Origin: Massilia sp. H6
GTDB lineage: Bacteria > Pseudomonadota > Gammaproteobacteria > Burkholderiales > Burkholderiaceae_D
NCBI RefSeq assembly: GCF_024802625.1
Contig: NZ_CP103372.1
Span: 108,777-172,776, forward strand
Direction: 5' to 3'
Length of the DNA: 64,000 nt
Positions 17,436 to 26,573 of the stretch are shown here, one piece after another; positions within the stretch are counted from its first letter, which is position 1; each line of letters opens with the position of its first letter. The notes under the pieces are model-generated. The model saw nothing but the letters and a program-made list of their open reading frames with translations, did no database searches and had not been told where the DNA came from. The position numbers were made by a program, and so were the translations under genes.

Positions 17436-17840
17436 TCAGCGCTGTGCGATAAGGACCGCTGGCACCGATTGCACGACGAGGTGCGCGCCTTCGATGACCT
17501 GAATTTGCGCCGCAGTCGGCATGCTGGTCGAGATCGTGGTCAGGAAGCCCGGGCCAACGAGCGCGATCGCGAGCACGCCCAGGATCAGCCCGACAGTCTT
17601 GTAGCCGCCACCATGGGCCAGCTGCCAGATCGCCACCACCAGGACGACCAGGGCGAGCATGATCGTCCACGAGCTGGCCAGGATGTCGCGCAGCGTCGTG
17701 ACGACCACGTCGAACGGACCGGCGGCCAGCGCGGTGCCACCGTTCATCGCCGCCATACAGCCGGCAATGGCGAGGGGTGCCGCGACGGCTACCAGGGCGC
17801 CCCCTGTGCGTTGCAGGAAAATGCGTTGCAGGAGTCTCAT
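17436..17840 (-). CDS. traA: TraA-type pilin, first tandem copy
   Basis: 134 residues with basic N-terminus MRLLQRIFLQR, a leader of about 40 residues and the same two-span mature core as the next gene. It lies five bases after traV, the TraV-TraA order known from SXT/IncA-C-like F-type systems rather than the TraA-first order of F. The C-terminal tail (QIQVIEGAHLVVQSVPAVLI) differs from the partner. Either copy or both may be the major pilin. Confidence 0.82.
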   Translation of the reverse strand: MRLLQRIFLQRTGGALVAVAAPLAIAGCMAAMNGGTALAAGPFDVVVTTLRDILASSWTIMLALVVLVVAIWQLAHGGGYKTVGLILGVLAIALVGPGFLTTISTSMPTAAQIQVIEGAHLVVQSVPAVLIAQR

Positions 17841-17845
17841 ATCGA

Positions 17846-18508
17846 TTACCTTTCTGCCTTTGGAACATTGACGCCACCACTTTGGAGTCCAGCGGGTAGC
17901 ATTGCTGACCCGGCCGCGCCATCGATACCGCCGCCTGGCTGGGCGAGATTCGTTTGCTGCGGAGACGACAGTTCCTGGTCGGTCTCCGTAGCGGTGCTGT
18001 TTTTGGCACGGTGCGGGTATGCGCCGGCCACACGGGTCGTCTGGTCGGATCCGTCGAAGCCGGACCAGCGCGCGCCCTTGACCTCCCGGTAGACGATCAC
18101 GTCGTCCTGCAGGCTGTCGTTTTCGTCCACGAACCGTTTGATCTTCACCCGCTGCACCACGGGTGCTTTTCGCACCGGCATGCCGGCAACCGGATCACTC
18201 GCTGCGTTCAGCCTTTGATGCGGCAGCGGCCCCGCGACCACGGCGCCGCCGCTGGTTCCCGCCGCGGCCGGCTCGGGGGCGATCCCCGTCGCGCGGTCGT
18301 GGTCGCTCATCTTGAATTCCTTGTCGAACCGGCTCTCGGGCAGCGGGCCGTTCGTGCTCTTCTCCAGCGCCTTGAAGGAACGGCAGTACTCGGAAGGGTT
18401 CTCCTTCCGGTTGCAGTCGAAGGTGCTTTCTCCGATCGGGTTGAAGCTGCAGCCGGCCAGCGTTGTAACGACGGCCAGCAACGCGAAAACTTTGCGGGAA
18501 TGGTTCAT
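17846..18508 (-). CDS. traV: TraV outer-membrane lipoprotein
   Basis: 220 residues. The signal peptide ends in the lipobox LAGC (Cys about 20), followed by the TraV-like FNPIGESTFDC and a second Cys-containing segment (SEYCRS). TraV forms the VirB7-like outer part of the core complex with TraK and TraB. The start ATG overlaps the traB stop. The long Pro/Ala-rich C-terminal part extends beyond the F homologue. Confidence 0.88.
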   Translation of the reverse strand: MNHSRKVFALLAVVTTLAGCSFNPIGESTFDCNRKENPSEYCRSFKALEKSTNGPLPESRFDKEFKMSDHDRATGIAPEPAAAGTSGGAVVAGPLPHQRLNAASDPVAGMPVRKAPVVQRVKIKRFVDENDSLQDDVIVYREVKGARWSGFDGSDQTTRVAGAYPHRAKNSTATETDQELSSPQQTNLAQPGGGIDGAAGSAMLPAGLQSGGVNVPKAER

Positions 18509-19854
18509 TGGTTCGCCTTCCTGATCTGGTTGAGCTCGACGGATTCCTGAAGGATCCACGTGATCCGCGTACCAGCATTGACCTCGATAACCGGGAACAT
18601 TTCTTTCGCGTAGTCGAGATAAAATTTGCTCAATGCGCGGCCCGCCTCGTTCACCCCGCCGCCCAAAGCGCTGCCGGCGATCAGATTCGGGTTCGGGTAC
18701 TGGACCCCTTGCCGGTCCCCGCTTTGGGCGTTCTGGTTGTAGCTCGGCAGCGAGCTCGGCGAAAATGCCTGCCCAAGACCAGATGCGATCCCGGCCAGCG
18801 CCGTCTTCGCCAGGATCGATCCCTGCTTGGTCACCACGCGCCCGGAGATCCCCTGGATGCCATCGAGGTCGACCCCATAGGCCCGGATCTTGGCCTCGTG
18901 AATGCTGCCTTGCTTGTCGATGCACGACATGACGTCGGCGATCACGTTCGCCCGCTCGCTCGAGAGGATGGCGATGCCGGTTCCACTGATAAAGCAGTCG
19001 TTGAAGTCCGAGACCTTCCAGCCATTCGGGAGGATCGCGTTGCCCTTCAGGCGACTGACGAAGGGAGCGCCCACGTTGTTTGCGGACAGGATCGTCCCGC
19101 TGGCCGCGCCACCCGCCGAGTTCGAGCGCGCGTTGATCCCGGTAAGCATTACGCTTTCCAGCGCCGAGTTAATCGGGATCACCAGCGGTGGCGCCGACTC
19201 GGCCCGCTTGGACGAGGCGGGGTTGGCTTCCTCGTGCCACACACGCATCGCCGTGCGCTTGGCCTGCGCCTGGTGCCCCTCAGGAGGAATCGCGGCATCG
19301 CTGAACGGGCTTTTTTCGCCGGCAGCTGCCTTGCTGCTCGTCCCGGGCTGGCCGAAGTCGACAGGAGGCGGCAGGTTCTCGTACGCCGGCGCGCCCGGGG
19401 CACCGCCTCCGCCGCTCCCGGCGCCTTCGCCAGCCGCGGTCTGCCCGAACGATGCCGAACCGCCGCGCGTTTCCATCTGGGTCAGGCGGTCGCCTATCCT
19501 GCGCATTTGCTCGTCCAGGTTCCGCGAATGTTCCTGCGCATCCTTGGCGTCGGCGCGCGCCTTGTCGAGCGACGCGATCAGGTCCTCGAGTCCCTGGTTG
19601 CGGTTCGATGTCGGCAAGGCGCTGAGATTGTTCGCGCTGTTGGGGAGCGCCGGCCCACTCGCCGCACTCGCCTGGACCGTCGCCTGGGCAATCTTGCGCG
19701 CCTGGTCTTCCTGCTCGTACTGCGCCCGCTCGCGTGACTTCGCAAACAAGAGGATTGCGCCACCGATCACGATGGCCACCATGGCCCACTTGAACTTCAT
19801 GTCCATTTCCTGCCACTGCTGCTTGTATTTCGCCATCAGGCCTGTTCCGGACAT
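18505..19854 (-). CDS. traB: TraB, VirB10-like core-complex protein
   Basis: 449 residues. A short cytoplasmic start and one membrane helix (about 24-38) are followed by a coiled coil (about 80-120), a Pro/Gly-rich periplasmic linker and a C-terminal VirB10 domain (about 230-440) with the GTRITWIL end motif. It links inner and outer membranes. It sits between traK and traV as in all F-type operons. Confidence 0.93.
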   Translation of the reverse strand: MSGTGLMAKYKQQWQEMDMKFKWAMVAIVIGGAILLFAKSRERAQYEQEDQARKIAQATVQASAASGPALPNSANNLSALPTSNRNQGLEDLIASLDKARADAKDAQEHSRNLDEQMRRIGDRLTQMETRGGSASFGQTAAGEGAGSGGGGAPGAPAYENLPPPVDFGQPGTSSKAAAGEKSPFSDAAIPPEGHQAQAKRTAMRVWHEEANPASSKRAESAPPLVIPINSALESVMLTGINARSNSAGGAASGTILSANNVGAPFVSRLKGNAILPNGWKVSDFNDCFISGTGIAILSSERANVIADVMSCIDKQGSIHEAKIRAYGVDLDGIQGISGRVVTKQGSILAKTALAGIASGLGQAFSPSSLPSYNQNAQSGDRQGVQYPNPNLIAGSALGGGVNEAGRALSKFYLDYAKEMFPVIEVNAGTRITWILQESVELNQIRKANQ

Positions 19855-19855
19855 G

Positions 19856-20860
19856 TCAGCCTCCCGATGCCTTGCGAGTCAAGACGATGACCTTCGTGCG
19901 CTCGTTAGCGGCGAGGATCGGCTTGGGAAAAATCGAGATCGCCAGCACGTTCTCGCCATCGAATTCTTCCTCCTTCAGCGACGCCTTTTGCGGCCCGGGA
20001 TTGGCGACGTCGTACAGGTAGATGTCCTTGTCTGCGGACGAGTACACCTTCTGTGCCGTAACCACCAGGCCGTTCATGACGATGGGACCGACAGCAAGGT
20101 CCGACTGCGAGAAGCCCTGCGGCGCGCCGCCGAGAGCGACCTGCTCCATCAGGCTCTGCGTCTCGCTCACGTAGTCGCCCCCCTTGACCGGCTTCTGGGC
20201 GCCCGCACGCAAGGTGGAATCGCGCACCAGGATGACTTGCCCGGTGATGTCCGTTTTCGGTACCAGCTTCAAGTCGATGACCGAGGGACCGTTGGGCTGT
20301 TCGAAGGACACCGTGACGCCGCGTGTCACGCCTTCCTTGAACTGGACATAAACATTGTTGCTCGTCGCGCTTTTATCGATTGTCAGCTCGTCGGTACCGA
20401 CCACTTTCGGGTTGGGCCATGGGAGCTGGATACGGTTCTGGTCGACGGCGCTCATGTACACGGTTTGCGCCCCCCCATTGGTTACATCGACAATCCGGGC
20501 GCGGCTGAAATCGAGCGCATGCGCGTCGGCGCCGGCAATTTTCATCACGCCTGGCAGTACGATCTCGGGCGCCTTCGTGTCCTTGACGGCGGCTTCCGGA
20601 TGCACCGCGAGAAGATCGACCTTTGGCCTCGTCGGGGCCTTCAGTGTCGCCGTGACTTTGCGTGGTCGCTTCGGTTTGCAGGGCGCGGCGACCGACCGCT
20701 CGCAGCGCTCGCCGGTATTCGTCGCCGGCGCGAACTCGGCGGATGCGCTCGCGAGCGTGCTCGCCGGCGCAGCGCCAAAGTGCGCGCTCGCACTTTGCTG
20801 GGCGTGCGCGGTTCCGAACACCGCGGCCAGCATCAGGAAAACTGGGATAGTCGGTTTCAT
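19856..20860 (-). CDS. traK: TraK, VirB9-like secretin-type core protein
   Basis: 334 residues with signal peptide ending AHAQQ. The mature protein has an Ala/Ser/Lys-rich extension (about 25-95) absent from shorter homologues, then the beta-rich TraK domain ending with LTRKAS. It contributes to the outer-membrane ring with TraV and TraB. It overlaps traE by four bases. Confidence 0.9.
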   Translation of the reverse strand: MKPTIPVFLMLAAVFGTAHAQQSASAHFGAAPASTLASASAEFAPATNTGERCERSVAAPCKPKRPRKVTATLKAPTRPKVDLLAVHPEAAVKDTKAPEIVLPGVMKIAGADAHALDFSRARIVDVTNGGAQTVYMSAVDQNRIQLPWPNPKVVGTDELTIDKSATSNNVYVQFKEGVTRGVTVSFEQPNGPSVIDLKLVPKTDITGQVILVRDSTLRAGAQKPVKGGDYVSETQSLMEQVALGGAPQGFSQSDLAVGPIVMNGLVVTAQKVYSSADKDIYLYDVANPGPQKASLKEEEFDGENVLAISIFPKPILAANERTKVIVLTRKASGG

Positions 20861-21453
20861 CGCTTCTGTGCCTCCAGCCAGCCAGAGTTATGGGCCTTAT
20901 CGCCCTTGTAGGAAGTAATGTCGTCCACCAAGAACCGGTAGTTGTCGACATGGCCCGCATACTCGAATACGTACGGTTCGGGCGTGTCCTTCGCGGCGTT
21001 GACCGTGTGGACATCGCCGATCACAAAGTGCTTGTTGATCTTCGGGTCGTACTGATGCTCGCGGAAGACGAAGTAGTACGAACCGAGCTCGCGTTGGTCG
21101 GCCAGCAGCCTGGCCTTGGCATCGATCTCGGCGCTGATCTTCGTGTACACGGCCGGCGCGAGAAACGCCTGCAGGAAGTTCTTCTGGTAGTGCGCGTTGG
21201 TTGGATTCACCTGGACCAGGTTGCTGGTCACCGCGATCAGGATCGCGCGCTGCGAGCCCACATCCATCGTCGCCTTACCGACTTCGACGGTAGCGGTGCT
21301 CCCCGGAACCTGCTGCATCACGATCTTGTCCTGGTTGAACAGGCAGATCACCGCAACCAGGAGAGCGCCGGACAGGCCGACGTTCGCGGTCAGTACGTAC
21401 TTGACCGTCCGTTCCATTCCTTCCAGGGTCAAGCCTCGGGTTATGATTTCCAT
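20857..21453 (-). CDS. traE: TraE, VirB8-like inner-membrane protein
   Basis: 198 residues: a short N-terminal cytoplasmic part, one membrane helix (about 24-44) and a periplasmic NTF2-like domain. The motifs NPTNAHYQK and GSYYFVF fit the TraE family, which is needed for pilus assembly. It lies between traL and traK in the canonical order. Confidence 0.92.
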   Translation of the reverse strand: MEIITRGLTLEGMERTVKYVLTANVGLSGALLVAVICLFNQDKIVMQQVPGSTATVEVGKATMDVGSQRAILIAVTSNLVQVNPTNAHYQKNFLQAFLAPAVYTKISAEIDAKARLLADQRELGSYYFVFREHQYDPKINKHFVIGDVHTVNAAKDTPEPYVFEYAGHVDNYRFLVDDITSYKGDKAHNSGWLEAQKR

Positions 21454-21466
21454 GCTCTCGTTCCTG

Positions 21467-21907
21467 TTAGCTCACCAGTTCATGGGCGCCGTCGTTGACA
21501 GGCGCTACGGGGATGTGGGTTGAAACCGAAGTCAAAGGCGGGATTTCCTCCACGAGGACGTCCGCGCGTGCGATCGCTCCCATGTGCAGTGCGCCTGGGT
21601 TGATGATCTTGCCGTCGCCGATGAACAGTTTCTTCTTGCGGTTGAAGGCGGCGGAATACCCGGCCACGCCCCAGCGGTAAAGGAGCACCCTGAAGCGGCC
21701 AGGCAGGTTATTGCCCTTCCACTGGATGTAGGCCTTGGTGCCAAAAAAGCCCAGCATCGGAACGCCGACGTAGGCGACCCAGCCGAACATGCTGCCGGCA
21801 ACCATTGCCACGAACACCGACCCAATCAGCAACCACGCGTCCGACAGTTGCGCTCCTGCGAATGCCACGTCGGCCTTGCCATGCTTGGGCACCCGTTCCT
21901 CGCTCAT
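21467..21907 (-). CDS. traL: TraL, VirB3-like pilus assembly protein
   Basis: 146 residues. Two adjoining membrane helices (about 25-58) precede the conserved basic segment GNNLPGRFRVLLYRWG. A C-terminal extension (about 95-146) makes it longer than F TraL. The place before traE supports the call. It overlaps the preceding gene by four bases (21904-21907). Confidence 0.85.
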   Translation of the reverse strand: MSEERVPKHGKADVAFAGAQLSDAWLLIGSVFVAMVAGSMFGWVAYVGVPMLGFFGTKAYIQWKGNNLPGRFRVLLYRWGVAGYSAAFNRKKKLFIGDGKIINPGALHMGAIARADVLVEEIPPLTSVSTHIPVAPVNDGAHELVS

Positions 21908-22350
21908 TGCAGTGCTCCTTCACGATGACATACCAGGTGGTCGCGCCAGTCGGCCGCTTCGCTGCTGGCCAGCTCCGGGACGCAGATCTCCTCGGCGCGG
22001 ACCACGACCTTTGGCCAATTGAAGTTGGCCGTGACGCGGTGATGACGCTGACGCGAGGCGACGACCCGTTCCTTCATCCGCGCCGCCAGTTGCTGGTCGC
22101 GGAAGTTCAGGAGCGCGAGTTCCTCCTCCGGCGAGAAAAACACATAGGCCTGACGTTGCGGGATCTGCACCAGGACTGGCGTCGTACGCACGCGGCTGTC
22201 GGCGACTTGCCGGCCGTGGACATACTCGCCGCCTGCAGCTGGCTCGACGATGGCAGCGCCGCTGCCGAAGCGCGCGCGCTCGGCAAAGCCGGTCGGCGCC
22301 GCGAAAGCCTGGCCACACAGGACAGCCAGGGCAAAGACAAGGGATTTCAT
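21904..22350 (-). CDS. Hypothetical periplasmic protein, first gene of the traL operon
   Basis: 148 residues with clear signal peptide MKSLVFALAVLCGQAFA. The mature part has no family I can name. It is the first gene after an AT-rich promoter dyad and ends overlapping traL, so it is probably part of the transfer system. It is not an F pilin: it lacks two membrane spans. Confidence 0.6.
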   Translation of the reverse strand: MKSLVFALAVLCGQAFAAPTGFAERARFGSGAAIVEPAAGGEYVHGRQVADSRVRTTPVLVQIPQRQAYVFFSPEEELALLNFRDQQLAARMKERVVASRQRHHRVTANFNWPKVVVRAEEICVPELASSEAADWRDHLVCHREGALQ

Positions 22351-22379
22351 TGAAGCCTCCTTGCGAGTGTTACAAAAAC

Positions 22380-22417
22380 TTTAATTACAGTTGGCTTTTT
22401 AGTCAATCAAAATTAAG
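22380..22417 (-). promoter_or_regulatory. tra promoter 2 with imperfect AT-rich dyad
   Basis: On the minus strand TTGATT (22410-22405) and TAATTA (22387-22382) are 17 bp apart. Half-site AAAATTAAG with TCAA (22403-22417) is identical to the tra promoter 1 operator; the opposite half-site is degenerate (TTAATT kept, TTGG instead of TTGA). It drives the operon from 22350 leftward. Confidence 0.6.
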
Positions 22418-22424
22418 CATTTGT

Positions 22425-22943
22425 TTACTGTGTCGCGAACGCACGCGTGTATGTCGTCGACGCCAGGCGCCGGACGGCGGGCACCTTCGACTGCTGTGCG
22501 AAGAATTTGAGCGCATTTGCCACGCTCATCTCTCCGGTCACCTTGCTGAAGTCGCCGGGCGCGTCGCCGGGTCCGACTGTCAGGACGAAGCTGGGAACCG
22601 CCGTCACCCGGTATCGCTGGAACAGCATCGGGTTGATTTGCCACCTCGCGCCGCTCTGCGCGCAGCACGCCTCGTTGATCCGGGCGACACGCTGCCGGGT
22701 GGCGTTGACGTCGCCCCAGAAACCGTTCACGACCAAGGTGAAGCCGGCGCGCTGTGCCTCCCTTGCGAGCGGAATGAGGGCGGTATCGCTCACCTGTTCC
22801 GAGACGAACACGTACCCTCCCGCTTGCCCGGCCGGGCCGCTGTCACGCATGCTTTCGAACAGGCTCTGGCCACGGCCCGCGCCCGCCATGGAGGCAAGCG
22901 CGCCGGCGAGAAGGACATTACAGAGGCGAGTAGACGGGCGCAC
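22425..22943 (-). CDS. trbC: TrbC, F-type pilus assembly protein
   Basis: 172 residues from the GTG at 22943, chosen because it gives a normal signal peptide (RLCNVLLAGALASMAGAG); it overlaps traU by 26 bases. The TrbC_Ftype domain has the typical FVSEQVSDTALIPLAREAQR and a thioredoxin-like PSFVLTVG segment. TrbC works with TraW in the periplasm. It ends the upstream tra operon, just before the second tra promoter. Confidence 0.85.
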   Translation of the reverse strand: MRPSTRLCNVLLAGALASMAGAGRGQSLFESMRDSGPAGQAGGYVFVSEQVSDTALIPLAREAQRAGFTLVVNGFWGDVNATRQRVARINEACCAQSGARWQINPMLFQRYRVTAVPSFVLTVGPGDAPGDFSKVTGEMSVANALKFFAQQSKVPAVRRLASTTYTRAFATQ

Positions 22944-23952
22944 AGCAGTCCTTTTTCCGAAAGATGAAGTAGCCGTAGTCCTTGTCCTGGGGCCGTGCGG
23001 CCCCTTTCTCCTGCAGAAGAAGAGGGCGGCCGAACGGGGTGCATGTGTTGTCCGGGAAGGGAAAGACACGGTTCGTCTTGTACTGCCGCTTGTCCATCAG
23101 GAATTCCGGAATTCCCATCGCGCCGCACGAGCGCAATGCCGCCAGTCCCGCGGTCGACTGCTGGACACCTGCGGCGTGCAACTTGGCGAACAGGCGCGCG
23201 GTCAGCAGATGCGCCACCTGTTCCGGCGAATTGGCCGAGGCCACGTTTCCGGTCACGGGATACATCGGGCCCCAGGCGCCGGCCACCCAGAAGAGGGATG
23301 CCGTCGGGAAGCCGGTCGAAGCGGCGATGGCGTCCGGTGCTTCGGCGGCGATCGACGGAATCCCTCCAAACGCGTAGCCGTAGGGAGTCAAGACCATGGC
23401 CAGCGCGTCGTCATTCCAGGTCGGATCGGCCCAGCTGATGAACGGCACGTCGAAGCCGCGCTGGTCGAGGCATGGCGAATCCGAGATCACGCCGAGCGCC
23501 GTCATGACGGGGTTGATATATTCGTTCACGTGCATGAACGCGCTCTTTTTCAGCGAGCCGGAGGGCGCCGCGCTGCGCTGCTCGGCACCGTACTCGAGCG
23601 AATTGAAGGGCGGGGAAATGTCGATCCCGCCGAGCAGCGGCATGCAGCCCGGTTTGTTGGTCACGTCGACCATGAAGGTCGGCTCCCAGAAGCTCATCGG
23701 CGTTCCCACCGTGAGACTAGCGGCGCAGAGGCACACCGGCGCGCCGCCGGCGCCGCTGTCGTAATCGTCCCCCGCGACGCCGATGTTAATCAGGTTGCCG
23801 GCCAGGCTGACCGGAAACATGCAGTCGTAGCAGATGTCGGTGATCAGGTTCGGGAATCTGCCTGTGCACACCGGGCCGATCCCGGGCTGCGCGCTCGTGT
23901 AACCGGACAGCGCAGCGCACCCTGCAAGCAATATCGCGAAGAGCCTCTTCAT
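22918..23952 (-). CDS. traU: TraU, F-type conjugation protein
   Basis: 344 residues, the family size. A signal peptide (MKRLFAILLAGCAALSG) is followed by the Cys-rich start of TraU (GRFPNLITDICYDCMFPVSL). Many conserved Cys are present, which fits a need for disulfide isomerase encoded nearby. TraU is a periplasmic protein needed for DNA transfer more than for pilus formation. The start overlaps the traW stop by ATGA. Confidence 0.93.
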   Translation of the reverse strand: MKRLFAILLAGCAALSGYTSAQPGIGPVCTGRFPNLITDICYDCMFPVSLAGNLINIGVAGDDYDSGAGGAPVCLCAASLTVGTPMSFWEPTFMVDVTNKPGCMPLLGGIDISPPFNSLEYGAEQRSAAPSGSLKKSAFMHVNEYINPVMTALGVISDSPCLDQRGFDVPFISWADPTWNDDALAMVLTPYGYAFGGIPSIAAEAPDAIAASTGFPTASLFWVAGAWGPMYPVTGNVASANSPEQVAHLLTARLFAKLHAAGVQQSTAGLAALRSCGAMGIPEFLMDKRQYKTNRVFPFPDNTCTPFGRPLLLQEKGAARPQDKDYGYFIFRKKDCCAPVYSPL

Positions 23953-24602
23953 TTGCGCATCCCGAATTCGATCTGCAGTTGTGCTCCCTGCTGGGTGAGC
24001 TTCGCCGGCACGCTGCGAAGCTGGATGCCGTACAGGCGCTGCAGCTGGTTGATGATCAGCTTCCGTTGGTCGAAGTAGAACGGCACCGTCGGCATGCCGT
24101 TCCAGGTCACGTCCTTGAAGCGCACGCGCAAGTCGTACGGCGACCCGGCAGTCAGGACGATTTTGAGCCGCTCGCGCCGGCCCGCGGCCAGTGCGTACTG
24201 GACTTGCGCCTCGTCGCGACCGTCGATGAAGATCAAGCCTGTCGTCAGCGGCTGGATCTTGAGCGGCTCGATGACGGTGCCGCGTCGCACGACCACGCGG
24301 CCGCTCTCGTCGCGGTAGTCCTGGGGCATGACGAAACGCAGCTGGTGCAGCTCCGTCCGCAGACGGGCGTCGGTAGGAACCCCGAGAGGCGCCGGCCGCT
24401 TGATCGCATCGACCACCTTGTTGCGGTAGTCCGCCCAAAAGCGGGCAAGCTCCCCGCTCGCTTCCTTTTGCCGGATCCTGTCCTTCATCTGTTCGCGCGC
24501 ATCACGGTCGACCGGGGCGGTCCGTCCGCGGGTTCCTAAGTCCTCCGGTTGGGCCACCAAGGGCGCCGCCAGGAACATCCAGGCCAACACATGGCGAATC
24601 AT
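23949..24602 (-). CDS. traW: TraW, F-type pilus assembly protein
   Basis: 217 residues. A signal peptide (MIRHVLAWMFLAAPLVAQ) precedes the TraW motif FVMPQDYRDESGRVV and the end pattern TVPFYFDQRKLI then LQRLYGIQL. The start at 24602 overlaps the lytic transglycosylase stop. The order traW-traU-trbC matches F. Confidence 0.92.
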   Translation of the reverse strand: MIRHVLAWMFLAAPLVAQPEDLGTRGRTAPVDRDAREQMKDRIRQKEASGELARFWADYRNKVVDAIKRPAPLGVPTDARLRTELHQLRFVMPQDYRDESGRVVVRRGTVIEPLKIQPLTTGLIFIDGRDEAQVQYALAAGRRERLKIVLTAGSPYDLRVRFKDVTWNGMPTVPFYFDQRKLIINQLQRLYGIQLRSVPAKLTQQGAQLQIEFGMRK

Positions 24603-25114
24603 TGGCTCTCCCACGTTTTCATGGTTCGGGCTGCGTGCACGAGTTCGCGCGGGCGCGGCGCATACATACCCTGCGCCCTGGCGCGCTTGATGCGTTCGTA
24701 ACGGCGGCGCACGGCAGCGATATACCGGGCCTGTGCGTCGACATCTTTCGATTTCGGTCCTGTGTTGTAGAAGCCCACCCCAGTCCACGTATCACCGGCC
24801 TGGCTTGCGTAGCGCGCGAAGATCCAGGCGCCGACGAACACGCTCCCGCATTCGGTGAGCAGATCCTGCTTGGTTACGCGGTGCCGTTCGAGTTCGGGCA
24901 AATGCACGGTATTCACCTGCATTTTTCCTAGTGCGCGATTGCCGTCGGCCAGTAGAGGGCCGATCGCGTCCGCGCGGTTGTTCGATTCCTGCTCGGCCAT
25001 GGCGCGCAACAGGTCGGCGTCCAACCTGAACCGCGCAGCTGCCCGGTCGAAGCATTCGCCCCGCGCTCCTACGGCGAGGAGCAAAAGCCCAAGGGCGATC
25101 AGGTAGCGAGCCAT
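24599..25114 (-). CDS. Lytic transglycosylase of the transfer system
   Basis: 171 residues with a signal peptide and an SLT domain starting at about 20. The catalytic Glu is E43 in AEQESNN, with the conserved ALGKMQVN and GVGFYNTGP segments after it. It cuts peptidoglycan so that the secretion channel can cross the wall (VirB1/orf169 role). Confidence 0.9.
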   Translation of the reverse strand: MARYLIALGLLLLAVGARGECFDRAAARFRLDADLLRAMAEQESNNRADAIGPLLADGNRALGKMQVNTVHLPELERHRVTKQDLLTECGSVFVGAWIFARYASQAGDTWTGVGFYNTGPKSKDVDAQARYIAAVRRRYERIKRARAQGMYAPRPRELVHAARTMKTWESQ

Positions 25115-25338
25115 GGCGACAGCACCTTACGCAGCCCAACCCGCAGCCAGAACAACGCCTGCAACAACAGCGAGCCAGCAACGAGGTAGATCCCACAGGA
25201 CACCAGTAGGGGCGCGAACGGCCCGAGGTCTGTCGCCGTCAGCGCGACAAAAAAGCCCAATAGGAACAGGACCACCGACACCAGGTGATAGGCGCTGTGG
25301 CGCGATTCGTTGAGGAGCACACCGAGGACTATTTTCAT
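25099..25338 (-). CDS. Small two-span membrane protein, 79 aa
   Basis: Two hydrophobic helices (about 17-38 and 43-65) and a basic end. It overlaps the transglycosylase gene by 16 bases in another frame. Family not recognised; it may be an operon-specific inner-membrane factor. Confidence 0.6.
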   Translation of the reverse strand: MKIVLGVLLNESRHSAYHLVSVVLFLLGFFVALTATDLGPFAPLLVSCGIYLVAGSLLLQALFWLRVGLRKVLSPWLAT

Positions 25339-25346
25339 GACCGCAC

Positions 25347-25880
25347 CTATACGTGATGACAGACAAGGGCCGAGCGTGCGCCCCGCATGAGCTGCTCTTG
25401 CCTCGCCAGGGCCGCTTCGATATGGGAAAAGTTGTTCTTCTTCGCCGCGTCCATGAGAATTTGTGCACGCAGCATCAGCGTCATGGCGCGGGCGACCAGA
25501 TCGGCGCGTTCCAGTGGGCTAAGGTTGTGCGGCTGTGCTTGCAGGTTCATGCCGCGTCCGGTATTCGCCAGCTCAAGGGCCATCTGTGCATACGACCCGG
25601 CCCTCGCGGCGAACGGATCCGAGACGCCCAGCGATAGCAACAGATCGGTCTCTCGCCTCAGGCCGATCGCCGCCCGGTTCACACCGTCGGCATTACGATT
25701 GATCACCTCGTGCAGCTGGTCGTTGATCGAGGCGATCGCCTTGCCGAGCAGTTCGCGATCACGCGGCTCCGCGACTTCGTCAAAAGTCGACGCTGCGCTG
25801 ATGAGGGCACTTGCCGGCACCGCCGGCGGCGGCACGAGTGCCGTCCGGCGCCTGAACGGGAGCCAGGAGGGAAGCTTCAT
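25347..25880 (-). CDS. Hypothetical helical protein in tra operon, 177 aa
   Basis: The start MKLPSWLPFRRR at 25880 overlaps the dsbC stop by ATGA. The rest is mostly alpha-helical with no signal peptide or membrane span, suggesting a cytoplasmic accessory protein. I see no known domain. Confidence 0.6.
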   Translation of the reverse strand: MKLPSWLPFRRRTALVPPPAVPASALISAASTFDEVAEPRDRELLGKAIASINDQLHEVINRNADGVNRAAIGLRRETDLLLSLGVSDPFAARAGSYAQMALELANTGRGMNLQAQPHNLSPLERADLVARAMTLMLRAQILMDAAKKNNFSHIEAALARQEQLMRGARSALVCHHV

Positions 25881-26566
25881 TTTTTCACCAATGCCGCCAG
25901 GCGCGCTTCGATGGCCGACGCGGGAACGGCGCCTGGAATCACGGACCCGTCTTCGAATACGATCGCCGGCGTGCCCAATACCCGGTATTTCGCTGCGAGT
26001 GCGGCATTGCGCTGGAGCGGATTGGGACAGTTTTTTTCGACCGGCTTCACACCGCGCAGGAGATAGCCGTTCCATGCCGCGGCGCGGTCGCCTGCACACC
26101 AGATGTGCTCGGAAAGACTCGCGGCGTTCGGGTGCAGACTCGTCAGGGGCAGCGGGAGCATGTAGACCGACACGTTTTGCAGCTTGCCCAGCTCGCCCTG
26201 AAGCTGGCGGCAGAACGGGCAGTCCGGATCGGAGAACACGAAGATCCGGCGCGCCCCGCTGCCGACCTGGATCGCGTCCGATTCGTGCAGGTCGGCCGGG
26301 TCGAATTTTGGACGGTTCGCTTCGCGCAGGCTGGTCGTCAACGAACGGCCTGACTTCAGGTCGACGACATCGCCGTTGATGAGCACCGAAAAATCCTCGT
26401 TGATATAGATGACCTCGTTACCCCGCACCACGGAATAGAAGTCGCCGAAGGCCTTCTTGACCACCGCGTCCTTCGTCTGGGGATATTTCGTATGCAGGTC
26501 CTGCAGGAAATCGGCACGGGCCTGCGTGCAGCAGGTCAGGATGAGAGCGAAAAGAAGTGCGCGCAT
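25877..26566 (-). CDS. dsbC: DsbC-like thiol-disulfide isomerase
   Basis: 229 residues with signal peptide (MRALLFALILTCCTQARA), an N-terminal dimerisation domain and a C-terminal thioredoxin fold with CPFC at 116-119 and the cis-Pro segment LGTPAIVF. Such enzymes in MPF-F clusters are thought to repair disulfides of Cys-rich TraU, TraN and TraH. The start is set eight bases after the upstream gene; longer in-frame versions would run into it. Confidence 0.93.
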   Translation of the reverse strand: MRALLFALILTCCTQARADFLQDLHTKYPQTKDAVVKKAFGDFYSVVRGNEVIYINEDFSVLINGDVVDLKSGRSLTTSLREANRPKFDPADLHESDAIQVGSGARRIFVFSDPDCPFCRQLQGELGKLQNVSVYMLPLPLTSLHPNAASLSEHIWCAGDRAAAWNGYLLRGVKPVEKNCPNPLQRNAALAAKYRVLGTPAIVFEDGSVIPGAVPASAIEARLAALVKK

Positions 26567-26573
26567 GGTGTCC

